A DNA stretch of 64,000 nucleotides from Pleurodeles waltl. Its lineage: Eukaryota; Chordata; Amphibia; Caudata; Salamandridae. This document shows, one piece after another, positions 41,190 to 52,817 of this stretch. The translations under genes and the position numbers were made by a program. Within the stretch, counting starts at the first letter, position 1. Each line of letters begins with the position of its first letter. The stretch spans positions 57,965,533 through 58,029,532 of the forward strand of contig NC_090444.1 in the NCBI RefSeq assembly GCF_031143425.1, read 5' to 3'. The notes under the pieces are model-generated. The model was given only the letters and a program-made list of their open reading frames with translations, was not told the DNA's origin and ran no database searches.

Positions 41190-43270
41190 ACCATCCTCTC
41201 TAGACATTCTGTGCTGGAACATAGTGGATCTGGTGGGTAAATGCCCGATTGCAGCTGGCTGTTACTTTATAAAAAAATGCAATGTAAAAATAGTGTGTTA
41301 TTTGTCCTGGCAATTAGTTCACATTCGGGGAGAGCTTTAAGTCTTTAAGTCTCAGTTGCTTAAATTGCAAAATGCAACAGCTTGACACTGGTTTGCCTAC
41401 TCAACTTGCAGTTTGCTTGTCATTTTCTTCATTAAATGTTTTTATGACATAAACTATCCGTAGTGTATCACAGAACACTTACTTTTTACAAGAGCGTCTG
41501 GATCAGCACATTCACACTGAAGAGGAGTATACTCTGGATGTTCTGCTGCGTGACTTTCATCTACATTTTTGTCATGATTTTTGTGATATCAACAAAAGTA
41601 ATCATTTGTTCCAACTTCCTGCTGAATGTCATTTTAACATTCTACACAGGGTGGATTAATGAACTGAGTGTTTTATGACTTTAATTTCTGCTTTTTAGGT
41701 GATGTTTGTGCAATCTCAATCCATCAAGGACTCACTCTCTCAGGCATACAATTTGGCATCCTCTATCTACCTGCCATGAAGGCTGGAGGCCACAGGAGAT
41801 CGGGGCTGGAGACTTAAATGGGAGAATGTCAGTTTTGACATCTTCCATACCAATTTGTTCAATGCATGTTCTGATGCTGTTACAGCTTGCCTTGGAAGAC
41901 TATAGTTAGTTCTTTTAAAGTGATCAGTAATAAGGTTAAGACCCTTCTTATCACTATGATGCAGCCATTGTCTGCTCCGCACTGATGGTTTGATAAATCA
42001 TGTTCTAAGACCAATTGTGATCTCATGGTGACTCTAAAAGCAATCCCTAGGGACAGATCAAGAGTAGCCTTCTACTGTGCCACTCACAAACTTGCTAAAA
42101 AACAAAGGAAGCTTTCTCTGAAGCAGGATGTTTGAGAAAGATTGGCTGGTGCCAGCTGTTGTACGGATAGTAGAATATTCTGGGTCAATGATAATTGCCT
42201 GCTACTTAAACCTGAGGTTGAAGTTTCAGTAAAACAGAATATTCCTCCCAATGTATGTAAGGGTACTTTGAGGGCATTTATGATGCCCCTGGTTTTAAGC
42301 CCTCTGATACTGAGGGTCATTTTCTCCTGCCATCATTTTGTGGCTTTTCTTGAGCTTTCAATTTTGAAGGGGGTCAGAGATGGAATCCATTGAACTGGGG
42401 TTCCACTAGACTTACCCAGGTCTATTGTCCAATTATGGGCTCCACTTTCACAATCTACAATAATGTAGCTATAAGACATAGGGCCTGATTTAGAGTTTGG
42501 CGGATGGGTTACTCTTTCTCAAATGTGACAATATCCTGTCCTCCGTATTATGATCTCCAGAGGCTATTATGGGATCGTAATACGACTGGCAGGATATCTG
42601 CCATGTTTGTGATAACCCCCTCTGCCAAACTCTAAAGCAGGCCCATAGTCTTCCAACTCACTGAACTAATTCAATTATTATTCTGGTTTTTAAAAATTGC
42701 TCCAGATATGACCCCTAGTGCTACTGCCTTATTTCGTTGATTCGTTCAGTTGTCAGAGTGCTAGGGAATATGATTCTTGAAAGGTTGAGGACATGGTTCA
42801 GTGAACATTGAGTCATTTTTGAGGTTTAGTATGGTTTTCGTCCTGGCAAAGGGACAGTGGACCAATGTTTGAATCTGTATTTATTAAAAGTTATAAATAC
42901 ACAGTAGCCAAACCAGGATTAATAAATTTTGCCTTTGAGAACTTTAGTTCAGCATTTGACCGGGTTAATTGGGACAAGCTGTGGGCCATTATATTGGCTT
43001 TAGGGACTGATAAAAACATTGTCTACTTTTCCATTTGACAGCATTGGTCAGAAAAGTAGATGGGTGAATGCACTGAGCACATTTCACTTAAAGAGAGATT
43101 TTAAAAGGTTTAATCCCTGCTCCTTTTTTTTACTTTATACATTTATAATTTGATGCAGATCTTGGATGATGGGGGGTGTGACTTGCCCATTGGTGTCAGG
43201 TGACCTGTACCAGTGTTTCTTTACAATGATGATGCCCAAGGCTTGCAGTTTTTTATTAAATTAACCAAAT
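41190..43270 (+). pseudogene. LINE endonuclease and reverse transcriptase remnants
   Basis: Non-functional remains of ORF2. The endonuclease motif GDLN is preserved near 41809. The RT fingers/palm motifs GFRPGKGTVDQ and SSAFDRVNWD are readable, with stops between them. The catalytic YADD region around 43225-43240 is degraded beyond certainty. Related to the fragment at 19150-20331 in overall style, although the two overlap little. Confidence 0.65.
42481..42644. mobile_element. 164-bp MITE with 31-bp terminal inverted repeats
   Basis: Left GGGCCTGATTTAGAGTTTGG and reverse-complement right GGGCCTGCTTTAGAGTTTGG continue to about 31 bp with a few mismatches. Flanked by ATA on both sides. No coding capacity. 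Confidence 0.75.
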
Positions 43271-44335
43271 GTTAAACCCATTTCATCCAAGGTAGTTTTC
43301 TTAGCAAGGTAAACATATTCCCTTAGCTAGGCATTCTATTTCATTCATCCATCAGTTGGTCAGCCCTAGAAGGAGCAGGAGACATGCTTTCTCTACAAGC
43401 GCTGCATCTGTCTTTGACATTGCTTCAAGTTTGGAGCATAAACCTGTGGAAGCCATGCTTGAGAGCTATAAGGCCAAATGTGGCCACTTATGGGAGCAAT
43501 CTGTGGGGGTAATCTAACATCACTGGGCTATAAACTGTAGAGAATATGGTTGTAAAACGTTTACTCTGGTTTCCTAATAGATGCTGAAGAATTGGGGCAA
43601 GGTTTTGCGCCAGACATCAGACAGCCATGGCCACTGACTCATTGGCTACCAGGCTAGTCAAAACCTGAGTTAGAATTTAACAGGATGACTGTTAAAGTTT
43701 ACTTGGGTCCTGACCAAGCCCCTAAAATAGCATGGCTTAGCTATACCCAGGTATGGTTTCAATAACTGGGTCACTCTAATTCGTTCCACAAACCAGAGGG
43801 CATTGCCAAAGCAGATAAAATATGGGTTATAAATTCCTTTATACTTCAGAAATGCAATGAGAGAAAACCATGTGCTTTGTCGTAATCATCTGTTAGATCA
43901 TATGCTTTGTTAAAGACTAGTGTGTTAGTTGAATCGTGACTCTTGTTTGACATGTCTAACACTGTAGTGAATCCTAGTTTGTTTTAATGGGATTACAGGA
44001 GTTAGCTTAGCCTTTGGTTTACAGACTTGTGCTCCCGTCACCTAGTGACCTTCAACCTACTTAGCTTGCTCTGTCTTAGCCCATTTAATAATTTAATTCA
44101 TCTAATATGGCTGCCTTGTTTATAGTTAGGCCATTTGTTATGCTTTGCATTATCAGTGCCACCACGCTAAGCCGTCAAGATCAAGCAACAAAGACAAAAA
44201 AACAGTAGGTGTTCACACTTAGAGATTTTCCCTCTCTATACCTTCGAGGGATTTGTTTATAATAATTGCCGTCCCAAGCATGTCTGTTATCTATTCTTTG
44301 GGAACACACCTACATCAGGGGTCCTGGTAGATCTG

Positions 44336-44343
44336 TATAAATA
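44336..44343 (+). promoter_or_regulatory. TATA box of the solo LTR
   Basis: TATAAATA in the same relative position as TATAAAA in B1 (50565-50571, 60835-60841) and B2 (25756-25762). It predicts a start near 44366. Confidence 0.6.
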
Positions 44344-44621
44344 CATCACACTTTAGACAGATAATCAGAGGGATTCCGACCAGAGGGCATCGCCACCATC
44401 GCTGATACCGATGCTGCATGTCGTCTTGACGCTGACCCAGTCTTCGTGTCCCTGCGGAGTCTGAGATAGAGACCTCATTCCAAGGTAACGAGGGTTGGGG
44501 GCACCTCTCATGGACATGGCATTGGCAGATTAGGTTTAGCAAACCCATCTCTCCTTTAGGTAGGAGGTTAGGCCTATCACATTAGGATATTAGGGCATAT
44601 TACATCTAGTATGTCTTTTAC

Positions 44622-44747
44622 ATGCATTGCAAGATGGTGGGGGTCTTTGTAACAATGACTCTCGTCTTCACAATTCTGTTTCTTGCACTATTCATTATCC
44701 TAATCATTGCAGCCCATGCAACATATCGCAAATTGCAGTTGTGTTGA
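44622..44747 (+). CDS. LTR-encoded small single-pass membrane peptide (solo LTR)
   Basis: 41 codons from the ATG at 44622, or 37 from the in-frame ATG at 44634. The peptide is one long hydrophobic segment (about 24 residues) followed by IIAAHATYRKLQ and a Cys. The stop TGA overlaps AATAAA. A homologous frame of 38 codons lies in the B1 3' LTR (61056-61172). The nucleotide sequences have diverged strongly while the frame, length, hydrophobicity and the I-A-A-H-A core stay. It lies in the predicted R region, so it would be in the 5' leader of unspliced RNA and in the 3' end of all RNAs. Function unknown. It could instead be a fortuitous frame over a conserved RNA element. Confidence 0.55.
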   Translation: MHCKMVGVFVTMTLVFTILFLALFIILIIAAHATYRKLQLC

Positions 44748-45425
44748 ATAAAAACTATTAAAACTTTACTGCATCATCGTTATTGCCTGTGTTTGTATGA
44801 GACATGATATATCTGTGAGAAAGTGGTAATCTCCGTTTAACCACGACATTCCCTGAGATGTCTTATTCTTGAGTCCATGCGTAAAGGCTGCCAAAAATCA
44901 CCTTTTACTATTGTGTTTCTGGTGAGGTTCTGCTAGTGAGCCGATAAGGTGAGGACAACAGTTGCGACTTGTTGTAGGATAGGCGTAGTCACCTACAGAC
45001 AAAGGTAATGTCATCCTTAAACCAACAGTCTTGCCTAGAGCAAGAGTCCAAACTACGACAACACCTATTGCTTCCTCTTGAATAGCTACAGGATAAATAT
45101 ATTGCTTCACCTGTTGCGTGTACCAAATGGATACTCAAGCCAATCAGATTATGTTCCTTGTTTCTGTTATTCTAATTCTAATCAGGATACTTTGCACTTG
45201 CATAAGTATTTTTTAAAATCTCTTTTGGTGGATAAGAATTTTACACAGGCAACACCAGTGTTATTGTATTTACATCTGGTAAATTATGCTGGCATTTGTT
45301 TTCCTACTGCATGCTTTCTAAATGGTGCCATTAGATTAAGGAACTCTAATCTTAGAATGATGCAACACGTTTATTTACTTTATTGTTTTACTTTTTTTAA
45401 ACCAGATAAAGTTATTATTGATTGA

Positions 45426-46431
45426 TTAATTGATTAATTGAGAAATTACATAACATATTATAGAACATACTATAACATTTTGCTCAGGGTTCATACTCCT
45501 GCTAGGAACTTATACATCCATAAAGGAAAAAATATCTTCAGTTATTACCAAAGTAAGAGGACCCTGATATGATTTTACCTATGGTTATGAAGGGAATATG
45601 CAATAAGAAGTAAGAAGTGAGTGCAACCATCCATAAAATATGAAGGAATATTCCCTCTCCTTGCAAAGGAACAACAAGGGGAAATAGTTCTTGGGACATT
45701 GTTTATGTATAACATGTGTGCATGGAAAATAAAAAAGTAATTGAACCAAGACACCTCTATGTGGTATTTTATTGAACTCCATCATTTCCACTCCATAGTA
45801 GAAAATCCATCTGTCCTATCCAAATGGAAATCAGTCTCAGCCCATCACCTTGGTATGCAGTGAACGCAGCACCATGTACTGTGCCACTAATCCCTCTTGT
45901 CAAAATCCAGTCTGTAGTAACAGCAACCCAGCAACTGTCTCTGTCAGTACATTGTCGACTGAGACACAGATGTCATGCACCACAATGCCTGGCACGCCCC
46001 CAGACTCATTCTAGCCCTCACCAGCCTCAACACCACTGTCAGAACCCATGTTTCCAGCCAGCACAGGGTGATCATATGTGTGGCTTTCCAATACTTTTTA
46101 TACAATACTAGGGCCCACATTTAACAACGTTTCCAGACATGGTTGGTCAAACCAACACAATGTAGCTCTCCCCACATAGGACTTTCTAATTTTACTTGAA
46201 TGAAGAAAATATTGTTTCCAGAAAAGAGACAAAAAAGAGCAATAATAGCACAGATATACTGCACACGTGAATGTCACAACATAGGAGACAGCAAGCTTCT
46301 ACCATGGGGATGCCACCACCACAGAACCCCCTCTGTAATTCCAAGATAAACACACTGAAAATGGGAGCACTCCAAGAGTCATAAAGAGATCCAAAAGTTC
46401 CTGGTAACAATTGCTCGAATAGCATATTAAG
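45426..46431. other. No recognisable feature
   Basis: A/T-rich DNA after the LINE tail. Open frames such as 45824-46111 and 46192-46575 show no domain. Confidence 0.35.
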
Positions 46432-46710
46432 GGCATCATTTACGAGGCCTGTGGCACAGGATGGCGCAGTAAGTGCCTTTGCTGCTCCACCTTGTGCCAC
46501 CAGAAAAAGGCAGAAATGCACAGTATCTACAAGATACATCACATTTCTATCCTCTCCCCCTGTGCTGGCACACAAATTCTGCCTAGTGCTAAAACAGGCA
46601 CACTTGCACCATAGTGCAAGGGTGTCTGCATTATGGGGATGGTTATTTTTGTGCAGAAAGGGACACCAGGATGCTAAAGCAACTAATTTATACTAACAAT
46701 GTAGAGAAAG
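46432..46710. mobile_element. Probable MITE fragment
   Basis: Starts GGGCATCATTTACGAGGCC and has the GGCGCA/TTGCACCA style of other MITEs here. No matching right terminus is seen before Gmr1 copy D begins near 46711. Confidence 0.35.
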
Positions 46711-46756
46711 TAGTTTTAGGTATCTTCTGATAGCTTGATTTGCTAATACCCAGCAG

Positions 46757-47160
46757 TCAAGTCAAAAGTGCTGAGATACTTGGCAGATGCCAGTGTATAA
46801 GCTCAGCTTCCCTGAGTATAGGGTGAGCATCAGTCTTTGTGACTTTATTGAGCCCTCTATAATTTACACAAAACCTCATTTTCTTTTTACCATTTTGAGA
46901 ATGAGGCTTGAATACTAATACCACTGCGCTGACCCAGGGGCTATCTGAGTGCTGAATCACTCTTAAGTCCAACATCTCCTGAACCTCAGACTTAATGCAG
47001 ACCCTGAAATTGTCTATAAATCTTATGCTTGACAGGTAAACTGTCTCCAGTATCTATGGTGTGCTCACACCAAGTGGTCTGACCAGGTGATAGAGATAAA
47101 AGTTCAGAGAATTGGCCTAGGAGGTTCCTGCAATCCTCCTTCTGGTCATCAGAAAGGCAA
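46757..47160 (-). pseudogene. pol: Gmr1 copy D RT N-terminal part
   Basis: Minus-strand RT fingers: SDSPWVSAVVLVFKPHS and FCVNYRGLNKVTKTDAHPI (about 46830-46950). The palm with YLDD is gone because the element stops near 46711. It directly follows the integrase tail, again showing integrase before RT. Confidence 0.8.
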
Positions 47161-48430
47161 TCTTTAACAACTACTCCTTCCACTGAGCTTTCAGCTGCAG
47201 TATTGGAGAAGCGATCAGGGAGAGGGTCATTCTCATCATCCTGTTCCTCATCAGTGACCATGAGTAGGGTGCGTCAGCCCTATCATAGTAGGGTTTCAGG
47301 CAGTTCACATGAAGTACTCTAAGAGGACTTCTGGGAGAACCTAGGTCTACTAAATAAGTGACCACACCCTTATTTTCCACTATCAGATGTGGACCACCCC
47401 ATTTGTCGTGGAGTGCTCTTGGTGCCACAGGCTCCAGTACCCACACCTTCTTCCCTGGGTGGTATTCAGTCAGGACAGCCTTCTGGTCATGCTATTGTTT
47501 TTGTAACTCTTGGCTTGCCTGAATGTTTTAGTGGCCTTGTTTTTGTACTCGGCCATCCTAGATCTTAGGCCAAGTACATAATCCACTATGTCTTGTTTGG
47601 GGGGGCTTTAAGGGTTGCTCCCACCCCTCCTTTACAAGTGCTAGTTTCCCCCTAACAAGGTGTCCAATAAGGAGTACAAAGAAGTTGTAGCCCACTCCCT
47701 TCAGGGGTACCACCCTGTAGGCAAAAAGGAGGCATGGTAATAGGACATCCCATGGCCTTCAGAGCTTTTCAGAGAGTTCCATAATCATACCTTTGAGGGT
47801 TTTGTTAAAACTCTCAACCAATTCATTTGTCTGGAGATGGTAAGGTGTGGTGAACTAGTAGGTTACCCCACTCTCTTTCCACATTGCTTTTAGGTATGCA
47901 GCCATGAAGTTACTACTTCTGTCTGCTTCCACCTCTTTTGGAACGCTCACCCTGGAAAATATTCCCAGGAGGGCCTTTACCAATGCAGGAGCTGTAGTGG
48001 TCCTCAGAGGAATTGCTTCTTTATCTCAAGTGGCATTGTCCACCACCACCAAGATAAACCTATTTCCAGAAGCTGTAGGAGGCTCAAGGGGGCCAACTAT
48101 GTTAACCCTTACCCTTTCAAAGGGCACCCCAACTACTAGTAGAGGGATCAAGTGGGCCTTGGGGTGCCACCAGTCTTACCTCTGGCATGTCAAGTGACAA
48201 AAGAGCGACATAACTCTTTTGTGTCTTCTGACACATGAGGCCAGTGAAAATGATGGACCAGTCTGTCCAGGTCTTGCTTTGCCCAAATGTTCAGCAAGGG
48301 GAATGTCATGTCCTAGTGTCAGAAGAAACTCCCTATACTGCAAGGGAATGACCAGTCTCCTGGTAGCACTTGGTTTTGGGTCCCTTGCCTCTGTATAAAG
48401 GAGATTATTTTCCCAATATACTCTGTGAGA
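47160..48430 (-). pseudogene. pol: Gmr1 copy D integrase
   Basis: The zinc domain (HDIPLAEHLG, near 48300) is frameshifted. The core lies around 47600-48170 with many indels. The C-terminal part (WVLEPVAPRALHDKW from 47446, then LPDRFS) is open and matches copy A. More decayed than copy A. Plus-strand open frames here are shadows. Confidence 0.75.
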
Positions 48431-48839
48431 GTCACTGACATCCCCTGCTTCATGTTTGACTGCTTGCTGTCTCAAACCCTCTAGTCTGGGATAGGTCTGC
48501 TGTGCCACACTCAACTTCTCCCTGGCAGGCCCCCCTGCACCCAAAAGCTCACCTGTGTTAGACTGAAGCTCCTCTGGTGTAGATTCTGCACAGGAAGTTG
48601 ACTTCTCCTCGTCAAAAGGGGAATCTTCAGTGGAGGGAGGGATAGTGGATAAGGGTTTACCCTTTCTACACCTAGTTTTTGGAAGCACTTGGTCCATTGT
48701 TCCAGAACCCAAATTTCCATGTTCTCTTTGCTTCTTGGCCTAGGCCCCTTTCAAAACAAAGATGTGCCCAGAAATGCCCAGCATTGCTGCATGAGCCTCC
48801 AATTTAACTTTCAAATCATTTCCCAGTAGACACTTGACA

Positions 48840-49240
48840 GGTCGATTAGTGGCTGCCATAACTTTCTTTGGACCAGTACCCCCCCCCCCCCCAGTTGAGA
48901 TTCACAACAGCCATAGAGCGGCTAACAGGGTTAACAGTGTTATTGTGGGCATCATTCAAATGGTACTGATGACCAAGTAGGTGTTGCTCAGGGGCTACAA
49001 GTTTTTTCATCACAATTGTGATACTTGCACCTGTGTCCCTGTAGGCCTCAACCTGAACACCATTTATTAGGGATTGTTGCTTGTACTTATCCATGTTAAG
49101 GAGAAAAGCAACAAGGGTGGCAAGGTCAATGCCACCATCTGAGACTAAAACAGCCTCAGTGGTTTCCATAACTAAACCAACCCCCACTACATTACCCAGA
49201 GTGAGCCCTGCTACCCCCTTGGGTTGACTACTGGTAGTGT
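48840..49240 (-). pseudogene. pro: Gmr1 copy D protease
   Basis: On the minus strand YRDTGASITIVMKKL marks the active site (about 49010-49050), in frame with the zinc knuckle upstream (KNKGHWASDPTC) in the open stretch 49313-48846. The second motif LLGND lies near 48820 in another frame after a C-run, as in copy A, suggesting recurrent slippage at this run. Confidence 0.8.
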
Positions 49241-50222
49241 TATTTTTGGGAGTCTTGGTGTTTTTCTTAGGACAAGTGGGGTCACTTGCCCAATGGCCTT
49301 TGTTCTTACACATGTAACAACAACTCTTTTTAGTCTGTTGGTTGGGAGAGGATTTAGACTCAACCCCAGAGGATTATTGTAGGCCTGATGAAGACTCTTG
49401 CTTTTTATCTTTGTCCCCACCTTTGTCATGTGACTTACAATCCTTGTTCTTGTCTTTGTCACCCCCTGTATGAGCTTTTCTGCTCACCCTTGTTCTGACC
49501 CATTTGTCTGCCTTCTTTCCCAATTCTTAGGAGGGGTCAGATCTGAGTCTACCAAGTATTGGTGCAACACATCAGGCGCACAGTTGTTCAAAGTTTGCTC
49601 TCTCAGAATTAGATTATAAAGACCCTCATAGTCAGACACTTTGCTGCCATGTAACTAACCTTCTAGAGCCTTCACAGAACAGTACACAAAATCTATCCAA
49701 TCTTGTGAAAGCTCTCTTCTGGTCTCTCTGAACTTTATTCTATATTGTTCAGTGGTTAAGCCAAATCGATCCAAGAGTGCTGTCTTCAGAACACTATAGT
49801 TATCTGAGTCTTCTTTCCTGACACTGAGAAGTCTGTTCCTCCCCTTGCCAGAAATGGGCAACCACAGAATAGCAGCCCACTGCCCTTGAGGGACCCTCTG
49901 AACTTCACAGGCCCTCTCAAGTTCAGAAAACCACTTACAGATGTCATCCTGCTCCTTCTAACGGGCAAAAATGTTATGCAGATTTCTGGAATCAAAAGCA
50001 TTCTCCCTAACACCATAATTCCTGAAACTGCTGCTGCTGCCACCATGGGGAACTAACCCCAACCCCTGCCTCTATCTCTCCACAGCAAAGGTCGCCCTCA
50101 CTATGGCTAGCTGTTGCTGCTGCAGCCTCAGTCTGGCCTCCTCTAGTCTCAGTTTCCTCAGCTCCCTATCTATGGAGTCATCACCTGGTGTTGATCCATG
50201 GGATCCCTCAGAAACTGAGGTG
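49240..50222 (-). pseudogene. gag: Gmr1 copy D Gag, C-terminal part
   Basis: Capsid-like helices (49861-49655 and neighbouring frames), a Lys-rich segment, and the zinc knuckle near 49280-49325 with the long H-X6-C spacing. Its N-terminal part is displaced to 61661-61867 by the B1 insertion. Multiple frameshifts. Confidence 0.75.
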
Positions 50223-50226
50223 ACAT

Positions 50227-51019
50227 TGTAGTGTAGCCATTTTTAATGTAGCTTTCTGCGCATTTGCTTAACATATTAGGCCTCTGTACACTTTGCCCTA
50301 GATGCATTTTATTTAGCCTCACACTGTTATTTTACAATAACCAGTTTCACAGTCTTGTTTTGTTTCCTTCTTCACACTGTTTAGCTTACTTCAGCACTGT
50401 GTTCTCAAACAATACATTATTGCTCGCTCTGTGCTTCAGTCAAGGATACAGTCTGGTACATTGCCGATAGACGTGGTAGTAGTTTAGTCTTTATGGTTCG
50501 AAGAAAGTACACATCCTTAGGTAGGGACGTTTCTTAGAACACTGGCCTGTTAGTTATAAAAACACTTTCTAGTCCTGGTACACGTAAGAGGGAGATTCCG
50601 ACCAGGAACCCACAACTAGATGCTGACTGCCCTGTTGCAGATGCTAATCCAGATCACAGGCTTTTGCTCAGGTATGAGGGTTGCTGTCCTCCCGGGGGAA
50701 CCTGAAAGGCAGGCTTAGAGCTTCACATGCTGTGCTCAAAATATAACTTATATATGAGACTGTACTTTGTACGAAAGAACTGGTTGTGACCTGAATGACC
50801 ACGACTTCCCTGGGAAGCACTAAGATGTCATGCGTGCAGCTGTCCAATTGTCTCTTCCTTTTGGGAGAGATGAGGCACTGCTAGTTAGCCGGAGCATAAC
50901 CCGGATTTGGGGTGACAATGGTCCTTCACCGTGGGTCAGACTTAGTCCCCCACATTGCGAACAATCTTGCCGCCCAAAAATCCAGTAGTCTCATTACGAT
51001 AATGAGAGCCTACGCGACA
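50227..51019 (+). repeat. B1 5' LTR (with internal deletion)
   Basis: 793 bp against 972 bp for the 3' LTR. The main difference is a missing block of about 180 bp after 50745, which removes the small ORF and the poly(A) signal. TATAAAA is at 50565-50571. A splice-donor-like CAG/GTATGAG lies at 50669-50678. Confidence 0.88.
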
Positions 51020-51037
51020 TGGCGCCGCCAACATTTG
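51020..51037 (+). promoter_or_regulatory. B1 primer-binding site
   Basis: TGGCGCCGCCAACATTTG directly after the LTR. The first seven bases equal those of lysine-tRNA-type sites, but the rest does not, so the tRNA is uncertain. Confidence 0.7.
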
Positions 51038-51491
51038 GTCTGGCTCTAATTTTCGGGTCCACCAGTTTATCTCGGTCTCATATAATATAATGATTCCTCA
51101 GTTCTTCCTTTAGTGGAGACGTCCGCGGCACTGAGGATTTCCACCACTGCGGTATAGGTGATCTTACTTACAGCAGATGGTTGTTTAAGCTTGAACCTTA
51201 AAAGGATAGACTCCGTCTTGGTGTGCCTTCTCTGAATTCTCGCTGTTTTTCTAATGGTGAATCTCCAGGTAATACAAATAGCTCTTAACATGAGACAACC
51301 GCTCACAGCACATTTGCTAGCAAATGGTCTTACGATCCAGGGTGGTCCAGTGACGTTTGTGGTGGCCACCCACACAGCCTATAGAACAGAACATTTTTTA
51401 CTCTTGGGTCACATTTCCAGCAGTTGATGGGAACACAAATACATTTCACACATATGGAGTTGCGAACGCGCCTGGACAGTACAGGGCGTAA

Positions 51492-52817
51492 CAATACTTA
51501 GAGATACCTCTATCTTATCAAGAACAGAATAATTGGCTTGATGGCGCCCTACCCCATACAATATTAACAGTAAGATTAGGTCCACTAAGTAATGATGGTC
51601 CTACCTGGCCTTTATTGGCCACATATAAACCACATCCTGCGGTTGCAAATATGGCGGTGGCTGAAGTTCGACGTTTATATACTTACTTAACGGCTATATA
51701 TAGACGCTTAGTACAATTTGTGATGCAGACACTAAATGCAAACCCAGCGCGTGCTGCTCCAGCACAACCACATGCAGTAACACCAGGTATAAACCCAGTG
51801 ACTGTACACTCTATTATGGGTAAAGTCCCAGCAAAACGGGAGGAGACTACATTTTGGCTGGCACAGAAAAATAACACGGTGGAGGTGGTATTTCCCCATA
51901 CGGGACCTCAGGACAAACATACAATACTAACTATGTGTTTACCCTTTGGGATGGTTCCCACAGTGGAACATTGTAATACATGGGGCACGGTGTTTGCACC
52001 GCTCGATACAACGGCACACGGTACACTGACACTGGCCAACCTACCAGAAGTGCTTAAACAAATTCAGGATGAACACGGGGCAGCCCCGGCCTTAGATTTG
52101 GGAATGCAACTGATGGGCAACTTTGCCACGGTTTCTTCAATAATCCTAAGCAATCTTAAAGGGGAAGCAGTTGCACTTGCAGTGCGCATGCGTCTTCGTG
52201 ACGTCCCGCCACAAGATCAGGAGCGGGAACTGCCTAAAATAGTAGCAGAAACATATTCTAGTATCGGTCGAGATAGCCTGGGGGCTATACCACAAAAACC
52301 TCAATTTCAGAGAACAATTAGTGAAGAAAATGGTAAACAGCAACCTGAGGGTAATAAGAAGCGCTGGGAGAAAAAGCAACAAACAACTAAAAAAGAAAGG
52401 GGAGAATCTCCACGTACGGAGACCTCACAGAATAGATATAATCACAGAAATAGAGATAATATAAAAACGCCTGACAGATATCAATATACTGATACACGCC
52501 AATCTCGTTCCTTTCAGGACTCATCGGAAAAGAGAAATGAGAGAGGTGGGCGGTCAGAGCGGAGAACAGAGTACGTGAAACCGAGACAGGAATCACAACG
52601 CTCTTCTGAGGTTTCTGTCAAGAAGGAAGAGAAACCTATACGACAAAAACAACCATTTAAAAAGAAAAAGGTGGCGGCAGTCTCAGTTAGACATGCCACT
52701 CAGGAAGAGAGTTCTCTTGAAGAACAAGACATGGGCACTAGCACTGAGAGACAGCTCGGCAGAGGTCACAATAGTTCGCTGGAATCTTCTAGAGCATCTG
52801 GAGGTGAAAGCAACTGA
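51492..52817 (+). pseudogene. gag: B1 Gag
   Basis: The structural protein. The open frame is 441 codons after an in-frame TAA (51489-51491). The first in-frame ATG is only at 51651. Homology to B2 continues upstream of the stop, so the true N-terminus lay before it and this copy is truncated or broken there. It has a conserved central region (GKVPAKREETTFW; PFGMVPTVEHCNTWG) and a C-terminal third rich in R, Q, S and K (about 52300-52700) that would bind nucleic acid. No CCHC zinc knuckle is present, as in foamy Gag, whose glycine-arginine boxes take that role. It overlaps pol by 125 bp. Confidence 0.8.

Larger units (their letters stand above)
43963..45060 (+). repeat. Solo LTR of a foamy-like retrovirus
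   Basis: 1098 bp, starting TGTAGTGAATCC and ending CTACGACA, flanked by ACAC (43959-43962 and 45061-45064). It has TATAAATA (44336-44343), a GGATTCCGACCAG block shared with the B1 LTRs, a splice-donor-like AAGGTAACG (near 44483), the intact small ORF (44622-44747) and AATAAA (44747-44752). It sits within the LINE. Confidence 0.85.
41000..45425 (+). mobile_element. Decayed LINE, second copy
   Basis: Traces in order on the plus strand: endonuclease start (LCWNIVDLVGK near 41203), endonuclease block GDLNGRM (41809-41830), RT block VQYGFRPGKGTVDQ (near 42825-42870), FSSAFDRVNWDKL (near 42945-42985), and a C-terminal piece (45078-45425) ending in an ATTG/ATTA tail. It is interrupted by a 164-bp MITE and by a solo foamy-like LTR. 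It is heavily mutated, and the clade is unresolved. Confidence 0.68.

Noticed and set aside
47904..48197. 97-codon plus-strand frame
   Set aside because: It is antisense to Gmr1 copy D integrase.
51067..51375. Minus-strand 102-codon frame in the B1 leader
   Set aside because: It lies between the primer site and gag, has no domain and is absent from B2.
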